Assembly: GCA_019119995.1 (NCBI GenBank)
Contig: DWVY01000038.1
Coordinates: forward strand, 1 to 64,000
Length of the DNA stretch: 64,000 nt
Direction: 5' to 3'
DNA from: Candidatus Mediterraneibacter faecavium
GTDB lineage: Bacteria > Bacillota > Clostridia > Lachnospirales > Lachnospiraceae
This document shows, one piece after another, positions 57,104-64,000 of the stretch (its first letter is position 1; every line of letters begins with the position of its first letter). The position numbers and the translations under genes are program-made. The notes beneath the pieces are model-generated. The model had not been told where the DNA came from. It saw only the letters and a program-made list of their open reading frames with translations, and did not search any database.

Positions 57104-57529
57104 ATGGCAAAAAAAGTAGAAGGTTATATCAAATTACAGATTCCTGCCGGCAAGGCAACTCCGGCACCACCGGTTGGTCCTGCACTTGGACAGCACGGTG
57201 TAAACATCGTTGAATTTACAAAGCAGTTCAACGCAAGAACAGCAGACCAGGGCGACCTGATCATCCCGGTTGTAATCACTGTATACAATGACAGAAGCTT
57301 CAGCTTCATCACAAAGACACCGCCGGCAGCAGTTCTGATCAAGAAAGCATGCAAGATCCAGTCCGGTTCAGGCGTGCCGAACAAGAACAAAGTTGCAACG
57401 ATCACAAAAGCTCAGCTTCAGGAGATCGCAGAGATGAAGATGCCTGACCTCAACGCAGCATCTGTAGAGGCTGCTATGAGCATGGTGGCAGGAACATGCC
57501 GTTCCATGGGTGTAGTCGTAGAAGAGTAG
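57104..57529 (+). CDS. rplK: 50S ribosomal protein L11
   Basis: 141 residues. N-terminal [20 protein letters not shown] and the C-terminal rRNA-binding domain ([20 protein letters not shown]-like segment, [20 protein letters not shown]). AAGGAGG lies eight bases before the ATG. Confidence 0.97.
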   Translation: MAKKVEGYIKLQIPAGKATPAPPVGPALGQHGVNIVEFTKQFNARTADQGDLIIPVVITVYNDRSFSFITKTPPAAVLIKKACKIQSGSGVPNKNKVATITKAQLQEIAEMKMPDLNAASVEAAMSMVAGTCRSMGVVVEE

Positions 57530-57662
57530 AGCACTTGGCGATGCGCTGAACACTTAGCGAGGTGTTTTCGAGCTTAGTGTGAAGGCAGATACTCCGAGCG
57601 AAGCGAGGAGATATCCTCATTGGCTAAGTCGAGCGTAACTACCTTAGCACTTGGCGATGCGC
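57530..57662. repeat. Structured repeat element between rplK and rplA
   Basis: A 17-base direct repeat AGCACTTGGCGATGCGC flanks the element (57530-57546 and 57646-57662). Between lie imperfect inverted repeats (ACACTTAGCG with GCTTAGTGT; CTCCGAGCG with CGAGGAG). No frame is coding. It looks like a small dispersed intergenic element inserted at the rplK stop codon. Confidence 0.7.
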
Positions 57663-57688
57663 CATATTTGAGAAGCTATGAAACAGAA

Positions 57689-57718
57689 GTGGGAGGGGAA
57701 CGTTCCCGCCAATACCAC
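57689..57718 (+). promoter_or_regulatory. Second L1-binding-type leader before rplA
   Basis: GTGGGAGGGG (57689-57698), ACGT loop, TCCCGCCAATACCAC, then AAGGAGG. Same 30-base layout and same distance to the ribosome site as the copy before rplK. Confidence 0.6.
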
Positions 57719-57735
57719 AAGGAGGTTATTGTAAA

Positions 57736-58428
57736 ATGAAACGAGGAAAGAAATATATCGAAGCTGCGAAACTGATCGAGAGAGGAAACCTCTACGACAA
57801 AGACGAAGCGGTAGCGCTTGTTAAAAAAGCAGCAGTAGCAAAGTTTGACGAGACGATCGAGGCTCACATCAGAACAGGCTGTGACGGACGTCACGCAGAT
57901 CAGCAGATCCGTGGTGCGGTTGTGCTTCCGCACGGAACAGGTAAGAAAGTCCGCATCCTTGTGTTCGCTAAGGACGCAAAGGCTGAGGAAGCAAAAGCGG
58001 CAGGAGCTGATTTCGTAGGAGGAGACGAGCTGATCCCGAAGATCCAGAACGAAGGATGGCTTGACTTCGACGTAGTTGTTGCAACACCGGATATGATGGG
58101 CGTTGTAGGACGTCTCGGACGTGTACTCGGACCGAAAGGTCTCATGCCGAACCCGAAAGCCGGAACAGTTACAATGGACGTAACAAAGGCAATCAACGAG
58201 ATCAAAGCAGGTAAGATCGAGTACAGACTTGACAAGACAAACATTATCCATGTACCGATCGGTAAAGCTTCCTTTACCGAGGAGCAGTTAGCGGACAACT
58301 TCCAGACGCTTATCGACGCGATCAACAAGGCAAGACCGGCAGCAGTTAAGGGACAGTACCTGAAGAGCGTGACTCTTACATCTACAATGGGCCCTGGCGT
58401 AAAGGTTAATCCTCTGAAGCTTGCGTAA
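57736..58428 (+). CDS. rplA: 50S ribosomal protein L1
   Basis: 230 residues, complete L1 with the conserved [20 protein letters not shown] and [13 protein letters not shown] motifs and C-terminal [17 protein letters not shown]1 forms the ribosomal stalk at the E site and represses its own operon in bacteria. AAGGAGG precedes the ATG. Confidence 0.97.
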   Translation: MKRGKKYIEAAKLIERGNLYDKDEAVALVKKAAVAKFDETIEAHIRTGCDGRHADQQIRGAVVLPHGTGKKVRILVFAKDAKAEEAKAAGADFVGGDELIPKIQNEGWLDFDVVVATPDMMGVVGRLGRVLGPKGLMPNPKAGTVTMDVTKAINEIKAGKIEYRLDKTNIIHVPIGKASFTEEQLADNFQTLIDAINKARPAAVKGQYLKSVTLTSTMGPGVKVNPLKLA

Positions 58429-58444
58429 TTAAAAAGATAAAAAG

Positions 58445-58490
58445 ACAAAGGACCGGCGTACCTGAAAAGGTGCGCCGGTCCTTTGTGCGA
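58445..58490. terminator. Terminator of the ribosomal protein operon
   Basis: ACAAAGGACCGGCG (58445-58458) pairs with CGCCGGTCCTTTGT (58473-58486). A 14-bp stem with flanking A- and T-rich bases, the most stable simple hairpin in this part. Confidence 0.9.
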
Positions 58491-58537
58491 TGCGCCCGGC
58501 AGACAGCCGTCGTGTCTGCATGTGCGGATATATGCCG

Positions 58538-59764
58538 TTACAGATATTTTACGGGGATCACTTTGTCATTTCCCTTTAGAGTGACCAGGTTGTCATACAG
58601 GCAGATAACGCCGCCTGATCCACGCTTTACTCCGGGGATCGAATCGATCAGATCAAAGGCTTTGATATCCCGTTTGCGCGGGTCGGCATGTTTTTTCATT
58701 TCCAATGGGTATAATGTACCGTTGTCTTCGATTAAAAGATCGATTTCATTCATGTCCTTATCCCGGTAGAAATAGAGCGGAGCATCAATGATCCCGTTAT
58801 TGTAATAACTTTTAATGATCTCCGAGATGACAAAGGTTTCAAAAAAGGCTCCGGCCATCGCGCCGTTTTTCAGAACATCTGCGGTAGTCCATCGGGTCAG
58901 ATAAGCTGCAAGTCCGGTGTCGAGGAAATATAGTTTCGGCGTTTTAACTGCTCTTTTGGTAATGTTGTTAAAATAGGGCTTCAGCAGATATATGATGTGT
59001 GAAGCAGCCAGAATAGAAAGCCAGCGCTCTGCTGTGGGCTGACTGATCCCGACGTCCCGGGCGAGAGAAGCCATGTTGAGCAGTTGTCCGGTGGAGGCGG
59101 CGGCTGCGGTCATAAAACGTGTGAATTTTACAGTATCACCTATTTCAGACAGATCCCGTACATCCCGTTCGATGTAAGTGCGCAGATAGCCGCTGTAATA
59201 AAGGTTCCAGTCAAAATCTGGATTTTGGCAAAGTTCCGGCATGGATCCTCTGTGGATTGCATTCCATACAGAGTCATAAGAGAGGTCGGCGGGGTTCCCG
59301 CAGACGGAAAAATATTCTTCCGAAGGGCGAAATGGCATGGTATTTTCTATGCCGTACTGTTCGCGCAGGGAGAACCCGAGAAGCGTTACAAGTCCGATGC
59401 GTCCGGCAAGAGATTCGCTGACGCCTTTCATCATATGAAACTGCTGAGAACCGCTTAGATAAAACTGCCCTTTTTTCTGTTCGCGGTCCGTAATGAGTTT
59501 GATCTGCTCAAAAAGAGCGGGTGCTTTTTGTATCTCGTCGACAAAGACCGGGGGCGGATTGTCTTTAAAAAAAGTTCCGCTTTCTTCCTGTGCTGCTGTA
59601 CGGACGATCAGATCGTCAAGGGAAACGTAATTCATTTCTCCGGTAATCTGGCGGAGCATAGTAGTTTTGCCGACCTGACGGGGGCCGGTTACGAGGATCG
59701 ATCCAAACATTCGGGCCAGTTGTCTGACAGTTGCCTCTGCGTGCCGTTTGACATAGGATTTCAA
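58538..59764 (-). CDS. AAA_14/DUF4143 ATPase
   Basis: 408 residues from the TTG at 59764, which has AAAGGAG at eight bases; a GTG at 59773 is too close to the same site. Walker A GPRQVGKTTM, Walker B PVFVDEIQKAP, then a DUF4143 domain (TVKFTRFMTAAAASTGQLLN, PKLYFLDTGLAAYLTRW). Common stand-alone ATPases with an HTH and nuclease-like end; the cellular role is unclear. Divergent from the Wadjet operon and possibly part of the same accessory block. Confidence 0.88.
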   Translation of the reverse strand: MKSYVKRHAEATVRQLARMFGSILVTGPRQVGKTTMLRQITGEMNYVSLDDLIVRTAAQEESGTFFKDNPPPVFVDEIQKAPALFEQIKLITDREQKKGQFYLSGSQQFHMMKGVSESLAGRIGLVTLLGFSLREQYGIENTMPFRPSEEYFSVCGNPADLSYDSVWNAIHRGSMPELCQNPDFDWNLYYSGYLRTYIERDVRDLSEIGDTVKFTRFMTAAAASTGQLLNMASLARDVGISQPTAERWLSILAASHIIYLLKPYFNNITKRAVKTPKLYFLDTGLAAYLTRWTTADVLKNGAMAGAFFETFVISEIIKSYYNNGIIDAPLYFYRDKDMNEIDLLIEDNGTLYPLEMKKHADPRKRDIKAFDLIDSIPGVKRGSGGVICLYDNLVTLKGNDKVIPVKYL

Positions 59765-59856
59765 AATATCCACTCCTTTCGACTAATTTAATATCTGATA
59801 TTATTATAGACGGATCGGAAAGGATTATCAAGGGTTATCAACGTCGGTCCTTTGAT

Positions 59857-59885
59857 TTGACATCCCGCCGTCAGGATTGTATCAT
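59857..59885 (+). promoter_or_regulatory. Promoter of the Wadjet operon
   Basis: TTGACA (59857-59862), 17 bases, TATCAT (59880-59885), start expected near 59892, leader about 23 bases. A small palindrome AATATCTGATATT (59790-59802) lies nearby in the divergent gap. Confidence 0.75.
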
Positions 59886-59914
59886 GGATAAGAAATTACC
59901 GATAGGAGTACGCA

Positions 59915-61318
59915 ATGAGTCTGATCAACAGAATTCCCCATGATTTTTATAAATTATTCACAAGTAAATACACAGAGTACTACATGACATTTCTCGTGGC
60001 AATTTATGATGCCATGGAACAGTCCTACTCTGTACTCGGGCTGACGGAGAAGGAATGCCGTGCCGTCATGAACGAGAAGATTGCTGCAGCGGCGATCCTG
60101 TGGGATGCGGAAAATTATGATGAAGAAGGTGTATTTCTCACCCGGTCGAATATGGCGTCGGTCTGCCTGAAACATTTTGAAGACTGGGGATGGCTCAAGC
60201 AGGATTACGACGAGACGCTGAACAGTTACGTGGTCACATTCCCGGAGTACAGCCAGATGTATGTGGAGCTTTTTGCCCGGCTGCTAGATGAGAGCGACAG
60301 TCAGGAGCGGGAGAGCGTCCTTGCGATCTACAGTTATCTGTATACATACAGCGTGGATAGCGAGAAGAACAATGAAATTCTCAAAAGCGCCCTGAATGCA
60401 TCGAAACGGCTGGTGCGTATGCTCGTGAACATGCAGGACGGCATGAGAGAGTATTTTGACGAGCTTTCCCGGCAGAAGGATTTTAAGGGGATCCAGGATG
60501 TCCTTGTAAAAGAGATCAACAACAGTGACAGCCGGAAATACGCCATCCTCACGACGACGGACAGCTTCTACCGGTATAAAGAAGCGGTCAAGGAGCTGAT
60601 CGTGAAAAATCTGGATGAAAATGAGGCGCGCAGACGGAAAAAAGAGCGGGAGCTGCCAGAGCTTGAGCCGGGGACGCCGGCTTTTGTGCGCTGCGAGCGG
60701 GCGATACGGCTCTGCGATGAGGCTGCGGATATCATGTTCCGGATCGAGCGGCAGTCGGATGTGATCGAACGCAGATACAATAAGCTGATCGAGCAGAAGA
60801 CGGTATTTGCAGGCAGGGCGGCGGCCCGCATCCGCTATATCATGCAGGAAGGCTCGGACGGAGACGACCGGACGGCTGCTTTCGTCAGCCTTCTGAACAG
60901 GAGCGGAAAGAAAGAGGAGATACTGGAAGCTCTCTCGGAGCGCGTCCGGATGAGCATGCCCCATCAGCTTATGTCGTCGGAGAGCCTGTACCGCAGGAAA
61001 TCTGCGGAAAGAGACGAGTTTATCCCTCAGGCTGTAAAACCGGAGGAACAGACAGAAACAGACCAGATAGATTCTTTTGTCCTGAAACCTCTGTACACCC
61101 GCAGAGAGATCGAACGTTTCCGACGGAAGAATGAGAAAGACGGAGTGTTCTGTGTGACAGAAGATACCGTGCAGAGCGTGGAAGATCTGGAAAAGCTGTT
61201 CTTTGTCTGGCAGGAGGCAACTGAGACGGCGCAGAGCAGTCAGGAGATCGAACTGGGCGGAGAATGTGAGAACAGCGCGGGATTCCGCTACTCATCGCTG
61301 ACGATCCGCGGCAGATAA
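59915..61318 (+). CDS. jetA: Wadjet anti-plasmid system protein JetA (DUF5716)
   Basis: 467 residues. JetA is the kleisin-like (MukF-related) subunit of the Wadjet SMC complex that recognises and cleaves small circular DNA together with JetD. N-terminal helical dimerisation region (IPHDFYKLFTSKYTEYYMTF, FLVAIYDAMEQSYSVLGLTE), central coiled part, and C-terminal winged-helix-like end. GATAGGAG precedes the ATG. Assigned from overall similarity to the DUF5716/JetA family and its two following genes. Confidence 0.9.
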   Translation: MSLINRIPHDFYKLFTSKYTEYYMTFLVAIYDAMEQSYSVLGLTEKECRAVMNEKIAAAAILWDAENYDEEGVFLTRSNMASVCLKHFEDWGWLKQDYDETLNSYVVTFPEYSQMYVELFARLLDESDSQERESVLAIYSYLYTYSVDSEKNNEILKSALNASKRLVRMLVNMQDGMREYFDELSRQKDFKGIQDVLVKEINNSDSRKYAILTTTDSFYRYKEAVKELIVKNLDENEARRRKKERELPELEPGTPAFVRCERAIRLCDEAADIMFRIERQSDVIERRYNKLIEQKTVFAGRAAARIRYIMQEGSDGDDRTAAFVSLLNRSGKKEEILEALSERVRMSMPHQLMSSESLYRRKSAERDEFIPQAVKPEEQTETDQIDSFVLKPLYTRREIERFRRKNEKDGVFCVTEDTVQSVEDLEKLFFVWQEATETAQSSQEIELGGECENSAGFRYSSLTIRGR

Positions 61319-61340
61319 GGTGTAGGAGAAGCGAGCTATA

Positions 61341-61450
61341 CTGTACGATGCCGGGCGAGGCTGCACGACACTGTGCGATACTGCATGATACCGAGTGATG
61401 CTGCGGGAGGCTGCACGACACTGCGCGATATTACACGATACCGCGCGGAC
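61341..61450 (+). repeat. Degenerate 10-bp tandem repeat between jetA and jetB
   Basis: Eleven consecutive 10-base blocks starting at 61341 fit the consensus CTGCRCGATA (for example CTGCACGACA, CTGTGCGATA, CTGCATGATA, CTGCGCGATA). CTGCACGACA recurs exactly at 61361 and 61411, a 50-base higher-order unit. The tract occupies nearly the whole gap between the two genes. A 10-base period is close to one helix turn. Confidence 0.9.
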
Positions 61451-61486
61451 AGAGGAATCCCCGGTTGATTGAGAAAGGAAATATCT

Positions 61487-62125
61487 ATGTTTACATATCT
61501 GGAAGAGCTGACAGTGACAGAAGCAGAACAGGTGAGGAAGACGATACAGGCGCTGTTCCGGCAGACCTGTATCCTTCAGGTGAAGTACGATCCGGCTACG
61601 CTGACGCCGCGGGATAATCCGCAGTATGAGATCTGCGCAAGGCACAGAGGCTTTATCGAAAACTATATCGAAGTGCTCGGCTGCGAGCTTGTCCACGATG
61701 CGCAGGAGCACATATTCCGGCTGGCCGGCGAGCATATGCCGCGGGAGAAATTAAGCCTTACAAGCACGGTGATCCTGCTCCTGATCAAGCTGATCTACAG
61801 AGACAGGATCATGGGAGAGGGGCTGAACGCTCCGCTTACGACTTTGAAAGAAATCCGTGAATACGGCAGGAATACGAACCTGATCACAGAGAAGCTGACG
61901 CAGGCGCAGTGGCGGGAAGCACTTTACCTGATGAGGATGCATCAGGTCATTGATCTGCCGGGTGCGGTGAAAGACGTGGAGGACGATACGCCGGTTTATA
62001 TTTACAGCACGGTGAATCTTTTTGTGACGGCTGCGGATATTAACGCGCTGATCGAGGAGTACAGAGAAGAGGAGGAAGAGCATGAGACAGCCGAAGAAAT
62101 TATTTACCCGGATCCTGATCAATAA
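61487..62125 (+). CDS. jetB: Wadjet anti-plasmid system protein JetB (DUF4194)
   Basis: 212 residues, the KITE-like (MukE-related) subunit that binds JetA. Typical DUF4194 content: RKTIQALFRQTCILQ, CARHRGFIENYIEVLGCELV, STVILLLIKLIYRDRI. A very acidic C terminus (EEYREEEEEHETAEE). The ATG at 61487 has GAAAGGAAA upstream. It overlaps jetC by 44 bases. Confidence 0.9.
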   Translation: MFTYLEELTVTEAEQVRKTIQALFRQTCILQVKYDPATLTPRDNPQYEICARHRGFIENYIEVLGCELVHDAQEHIFRLAGEHMPREKLSLTSTVILLLIKLIYRDRIMGEGLNAPLTTLKEIREYGRNTNLITEKLTQAQWREALYLMRMHQVIDLPGAVKDVEDDTPVYIYSTVNLFVTAADINALIEEYREEEEEHETAEEIIYPDPDQ

Positions 62126-64000
62126 CTGGGGCGGCATCAGCCACAAGATACTTCATCTGCACGAGTATGTAAACCTCTTCAGCGGTAAGAGCGGTTCCGG
62201 AAAATCTACGGTCATGGATGCGGTCCAGGTCGTTCTCTACGGAAGCGTATCTGCAAATTTTCTGAACAAGGCGGCGGATGATTCGAAAAATAAAAGAAGT
62301 GTGCTCAGCTACCTGCGCGGCGCCCAGAAAGACGGAAGCGCGAACCGGGCGGGGATGGATTTCTGTTCCCAGATCGTGATGGAGATCGAGGATACGGCCA
62401 CCCATATCACAACCTGTATCGGCGCGGCTTTTGAAGTGGGCAAAAATGATACGGAACTGAGACGCTACAACTTCTTCAGCCATTCCGGAAAGATGCCGGA
62501 GGATGAGTATCTCTGCGACGGCGTGCCCTATACCATCGACAGGATCAGAAAGCTGGCTAAAGAGCGCTCGGTCAGTGTGGACAACCGTGGGCACGGGGAT
62601 GTGAACCGTGTCTATCCGTCAAAGGAAGCTTATCTGAATACGCTTTACGAGGTGATCTTCGGCTATGTAGAACAGGGGCGTATGATCACCATGGAGAAGA
62701 GTGCCATTGCGCTGCGGATGACAAGCGGAACCGGGCAGTTTATCCGGGATTATATGTTCCCCAAGAGCCGGGAGAATACGGTGGCAGTGATCAGCGAGCA
62801 GCTGGGAGCCTACCGGGAGATCCGGGAGCGGGTGGAGGATCTGGAGAAACGGATCGAGATGCTGGACGCAGTCCGCGCGGCGGATCTGGAACTCACCGGC
62901 GTCCGGGCGGATAAAGTACGCTCAGAGACGATCCTCAAATATATCGAGATCGAGGGATGCAGGGCGAAACTCTCTTCCCGTGGAGATGATCTGGAACAGG
63001 CGAAAGATGCGGCGGGAAAAGTACAGAAAAGACAGGAACAGGTTCGGGAAGAACTTGCCTCTCTCAGAAACCGTCTGATCGATGTTAAGGCAGAATTGAA
63101 AAAGAGCGACTATGGACAGAAGCAGCAGGAGCTTCAGGAGATGGAGCATACCATCCGTCTGCTTGCGGACAGTTCCGCGGACTGGCGCAGGATCATAAAC
63201 GGCTTAAAATGCTGGGAAGAGGATGAGACTGCCACGGATTACGCGAGCAACCGGGCATTGCAGCTGATCGATGATTTCGCCCGCGGAGAGGTGACGGAAG
63301 CGTCCTGCAAAGAACTGCGGATGCATCTGAAAGCGGCTATGGACAATATCTCGGAAGAGCTGGCGGAGACAGCGGTGTCTATCCGCGAGACGACGAAGGA
63401 GCTCCGGGAGAAAGAGGAAGCTCTGGAGGATATGAACAATGACAGGAAACCGTATCCGAAAGAGCTCAAAGAGGCGAGGCAGCAGTTCCAGAGCGCACTG
63501 AGCGACCGTTACGGCAGGACGATCCACGTGCATATCCTTGCGGATCTCTTTGATATCACAGATGAGAAGTGGAAAAATGCGGTGGAAGGAAGGCTAGGCC
63601 GCCTGAAAAAGAGCATGATCACCGAACCCGCATATGCCCTGGATGCGGCGAAGATCTTCCGGAAGATGAAGCGGTTCGAAGAGGCGGACCTGATCAACAG
63701 CGCTGCGATAAAAAGAGAATCGCCCGCAGCGGAGAAGAATTCGCTGTACGAGGCAGTGCATACGGATCTGGATTATGTGGACTGGTGCCTGAAGCGATAT
63801 CTGGGAAGGATCCGGAAGTGCGAGACAGTGGAAGAACTGGACAGCGTGCGCGACGGCGTGACGCCGGACTGCTATTCCTACAGCAATTACATTTTCCGTC
63901 ATCTGCGCAGCAGAGATTACACGAAAGAGGCGTGCATCGGCACAAGGATATCAAAAGCACGGTTAAGAGAGCTGGCGGATGAGATCGAGAGCCTTCAGGA
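62082..64000 (+). CDS. jetC: Wadjet anti-plasmid system ATPase JetC (SMC/MukB-like), 3' end beyond window
   Basis: 639 residues are visible and the frame is still open at the window end. The SMC-type ATPase head starts with TRILINNWGGISHK and Walker A SGKSGSGKSTVMDAVQ, followed by the AYLNTLYEVIFGYVEQGRMI region and long coiled coils from about residue 235. The ATG at 62082 lies inside jetB after GAGGAGGAAGAG, so the two are translationally coupled. JetD, the nuclease, should follow. Confidence 0.9.
   Translation, partial: MRQPKKLFTRILINNWGGISHKILHLHEYVNLFSGKSGSGKSTVMDAVQVVLYGSVSANFLNKAADDSKNKRSVLSYLRGAQKDGSANRAGMDFCSQIVMEIEDTATHITTCIGAAFEVGKNDTELRRYNFFSHSGKMPEDEYLCDGVPYTIDRIRKLAKERSVSVDNRGHGDVNRVYPSKEAYLNTLYEVIFGYVEQGRMITMEKSAIALRMTSGTGQFIRDYMFPKSRENTVAVISEQLGAYREIRERVEDLEKRIEMLDAVRAADLELTGVRADKVRSETILKYIEIEGCRAKLSSRGDDLEQAKDAAGKVQKRQEQVREELASLRNRLIDVKAELKKSDYGQKQQELQEMEHTIRLLADSSADWRRIINGLKCWEEDETATDYASNRALQLIDDFARGEVTEASCKELRMHLKAAMDNISEELAETAVSIRETTKELREKEEALEDMNNDRKPYPKELKEARQQFQSALSDRYGRTIHVHILADLFDITDEKWKNAVEGRLGRLKKSMITEPAYALDAAKIFRKMKRFEEADLINSAAIKRESPAAEKNSLYEAVHTDLDYVDWCLKRYLGRIRKCETVEELDSVRDGVTPDCYSYSNYIFRHLRSRDYTKEACIGTRISKARLRELADEIESLQ

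Noticed and set aside
61341-61450. CRISPR array
   Set aside because: Units are 10 bases, contiguous and degenerate, with no spacers and no cas genes.

Overview
The window looks like chromosome from a member of the Lachnospiraceae (Bacillota, Clostridia). The evidence is Shine-Dalgarno-led genes, frequent GTG/TTG starts, a long Alu-type SRP RNA, a zinc-type L33, an F-type ATP synthase and a V/A-type ATPase in one genome, a DUF6128-like protein and a degenerate GGDEF/EAL protein. I cannot resolve genus or species from sequence alone. Most of the window is core chromosome with good sigma-A promoters; accessory material is concentrated in a few places.

Layout. 0.4-6.1 kb: an M20 amidohydrolase, a MATE exporter, Maf nucleotide pyrophosphatase, a frameshifted AlbA_2 ATPase gene followed by a cluster of inverted repeats, and a YgjP-type metallopeptidase. 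6.1-11.2 kb: a 14-bp degenerate repeat tract, then a response regulator, histidine kinase, ABC ATPase and FtsX permease cassette. 11.1-14.5 kb: a polysaccharide deacetylase and two multi-span membrane proteins whose 3' ends overlap. 14.8-21.5 kb: the complete atpBEFHAGDC operon behind a structured leader. 21.5-29.5 kb: tandem 96-bp repeats, a PiT phosphate transporter with its PhoU-like partner behind a palindromic operator/promoter, a degenerate GGDEF/EAL protein, an Sfp-type transferase, a VanY peptidase, an HTH protein and dGTPase. 29.5-38.4 kb: a repeat-bearing DUF6128-like protein, tadA, an AraC regulator divergent from an alpha-galactoside uptake operon (solute-binding gene broken, two permeases and GH36 intact), a DUF2798 protein and the SRP RNA. 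38.4-45.5 kb: a B12-type radical SAM protein with a small membrane peptide, an AIR-synthase-like protein, an Lrp regulator with an aminotransferase, trmL, an Rpn-like remnant and a second broken AlbA_2 gene. 45.6-54.6 kb: the V-type ATPase operon (H-I-K-E-C-F-A-B-D). 54.8-58.5 kb: an AI-2E family protein and rpmG-secE-nusG-rplK-rplA. 58.5-64 kb: an AAA_14 ATPase, then the start of a Wadjet plasmid-defence operon (jetA, jetB and a partial jetC running off the window).

How it fits together. The two rotary ATPases appear to use different ions: the F-type c subunit lacks the Na+-site glutamine, while the V-type K subunit carries residues of the Enterococcus Na+ site. Their operons and the ribosomal protein operon all have recognisable promoters and leaders. 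The most unusual non-coding material is a set of short degenerate tandem repeats (10 bp inside the Wadjet operon, 14 bp before the two-component system, 96 bp after atpC, 58 bp inside the V-ATPase operon), two copies of a probable L1-binding leader, and a 30-bp palindrome inside the phosphate transporter promoter. Three genes carry frameshifts or internal deletions and should be checked against reads before being called real pseudogenes.
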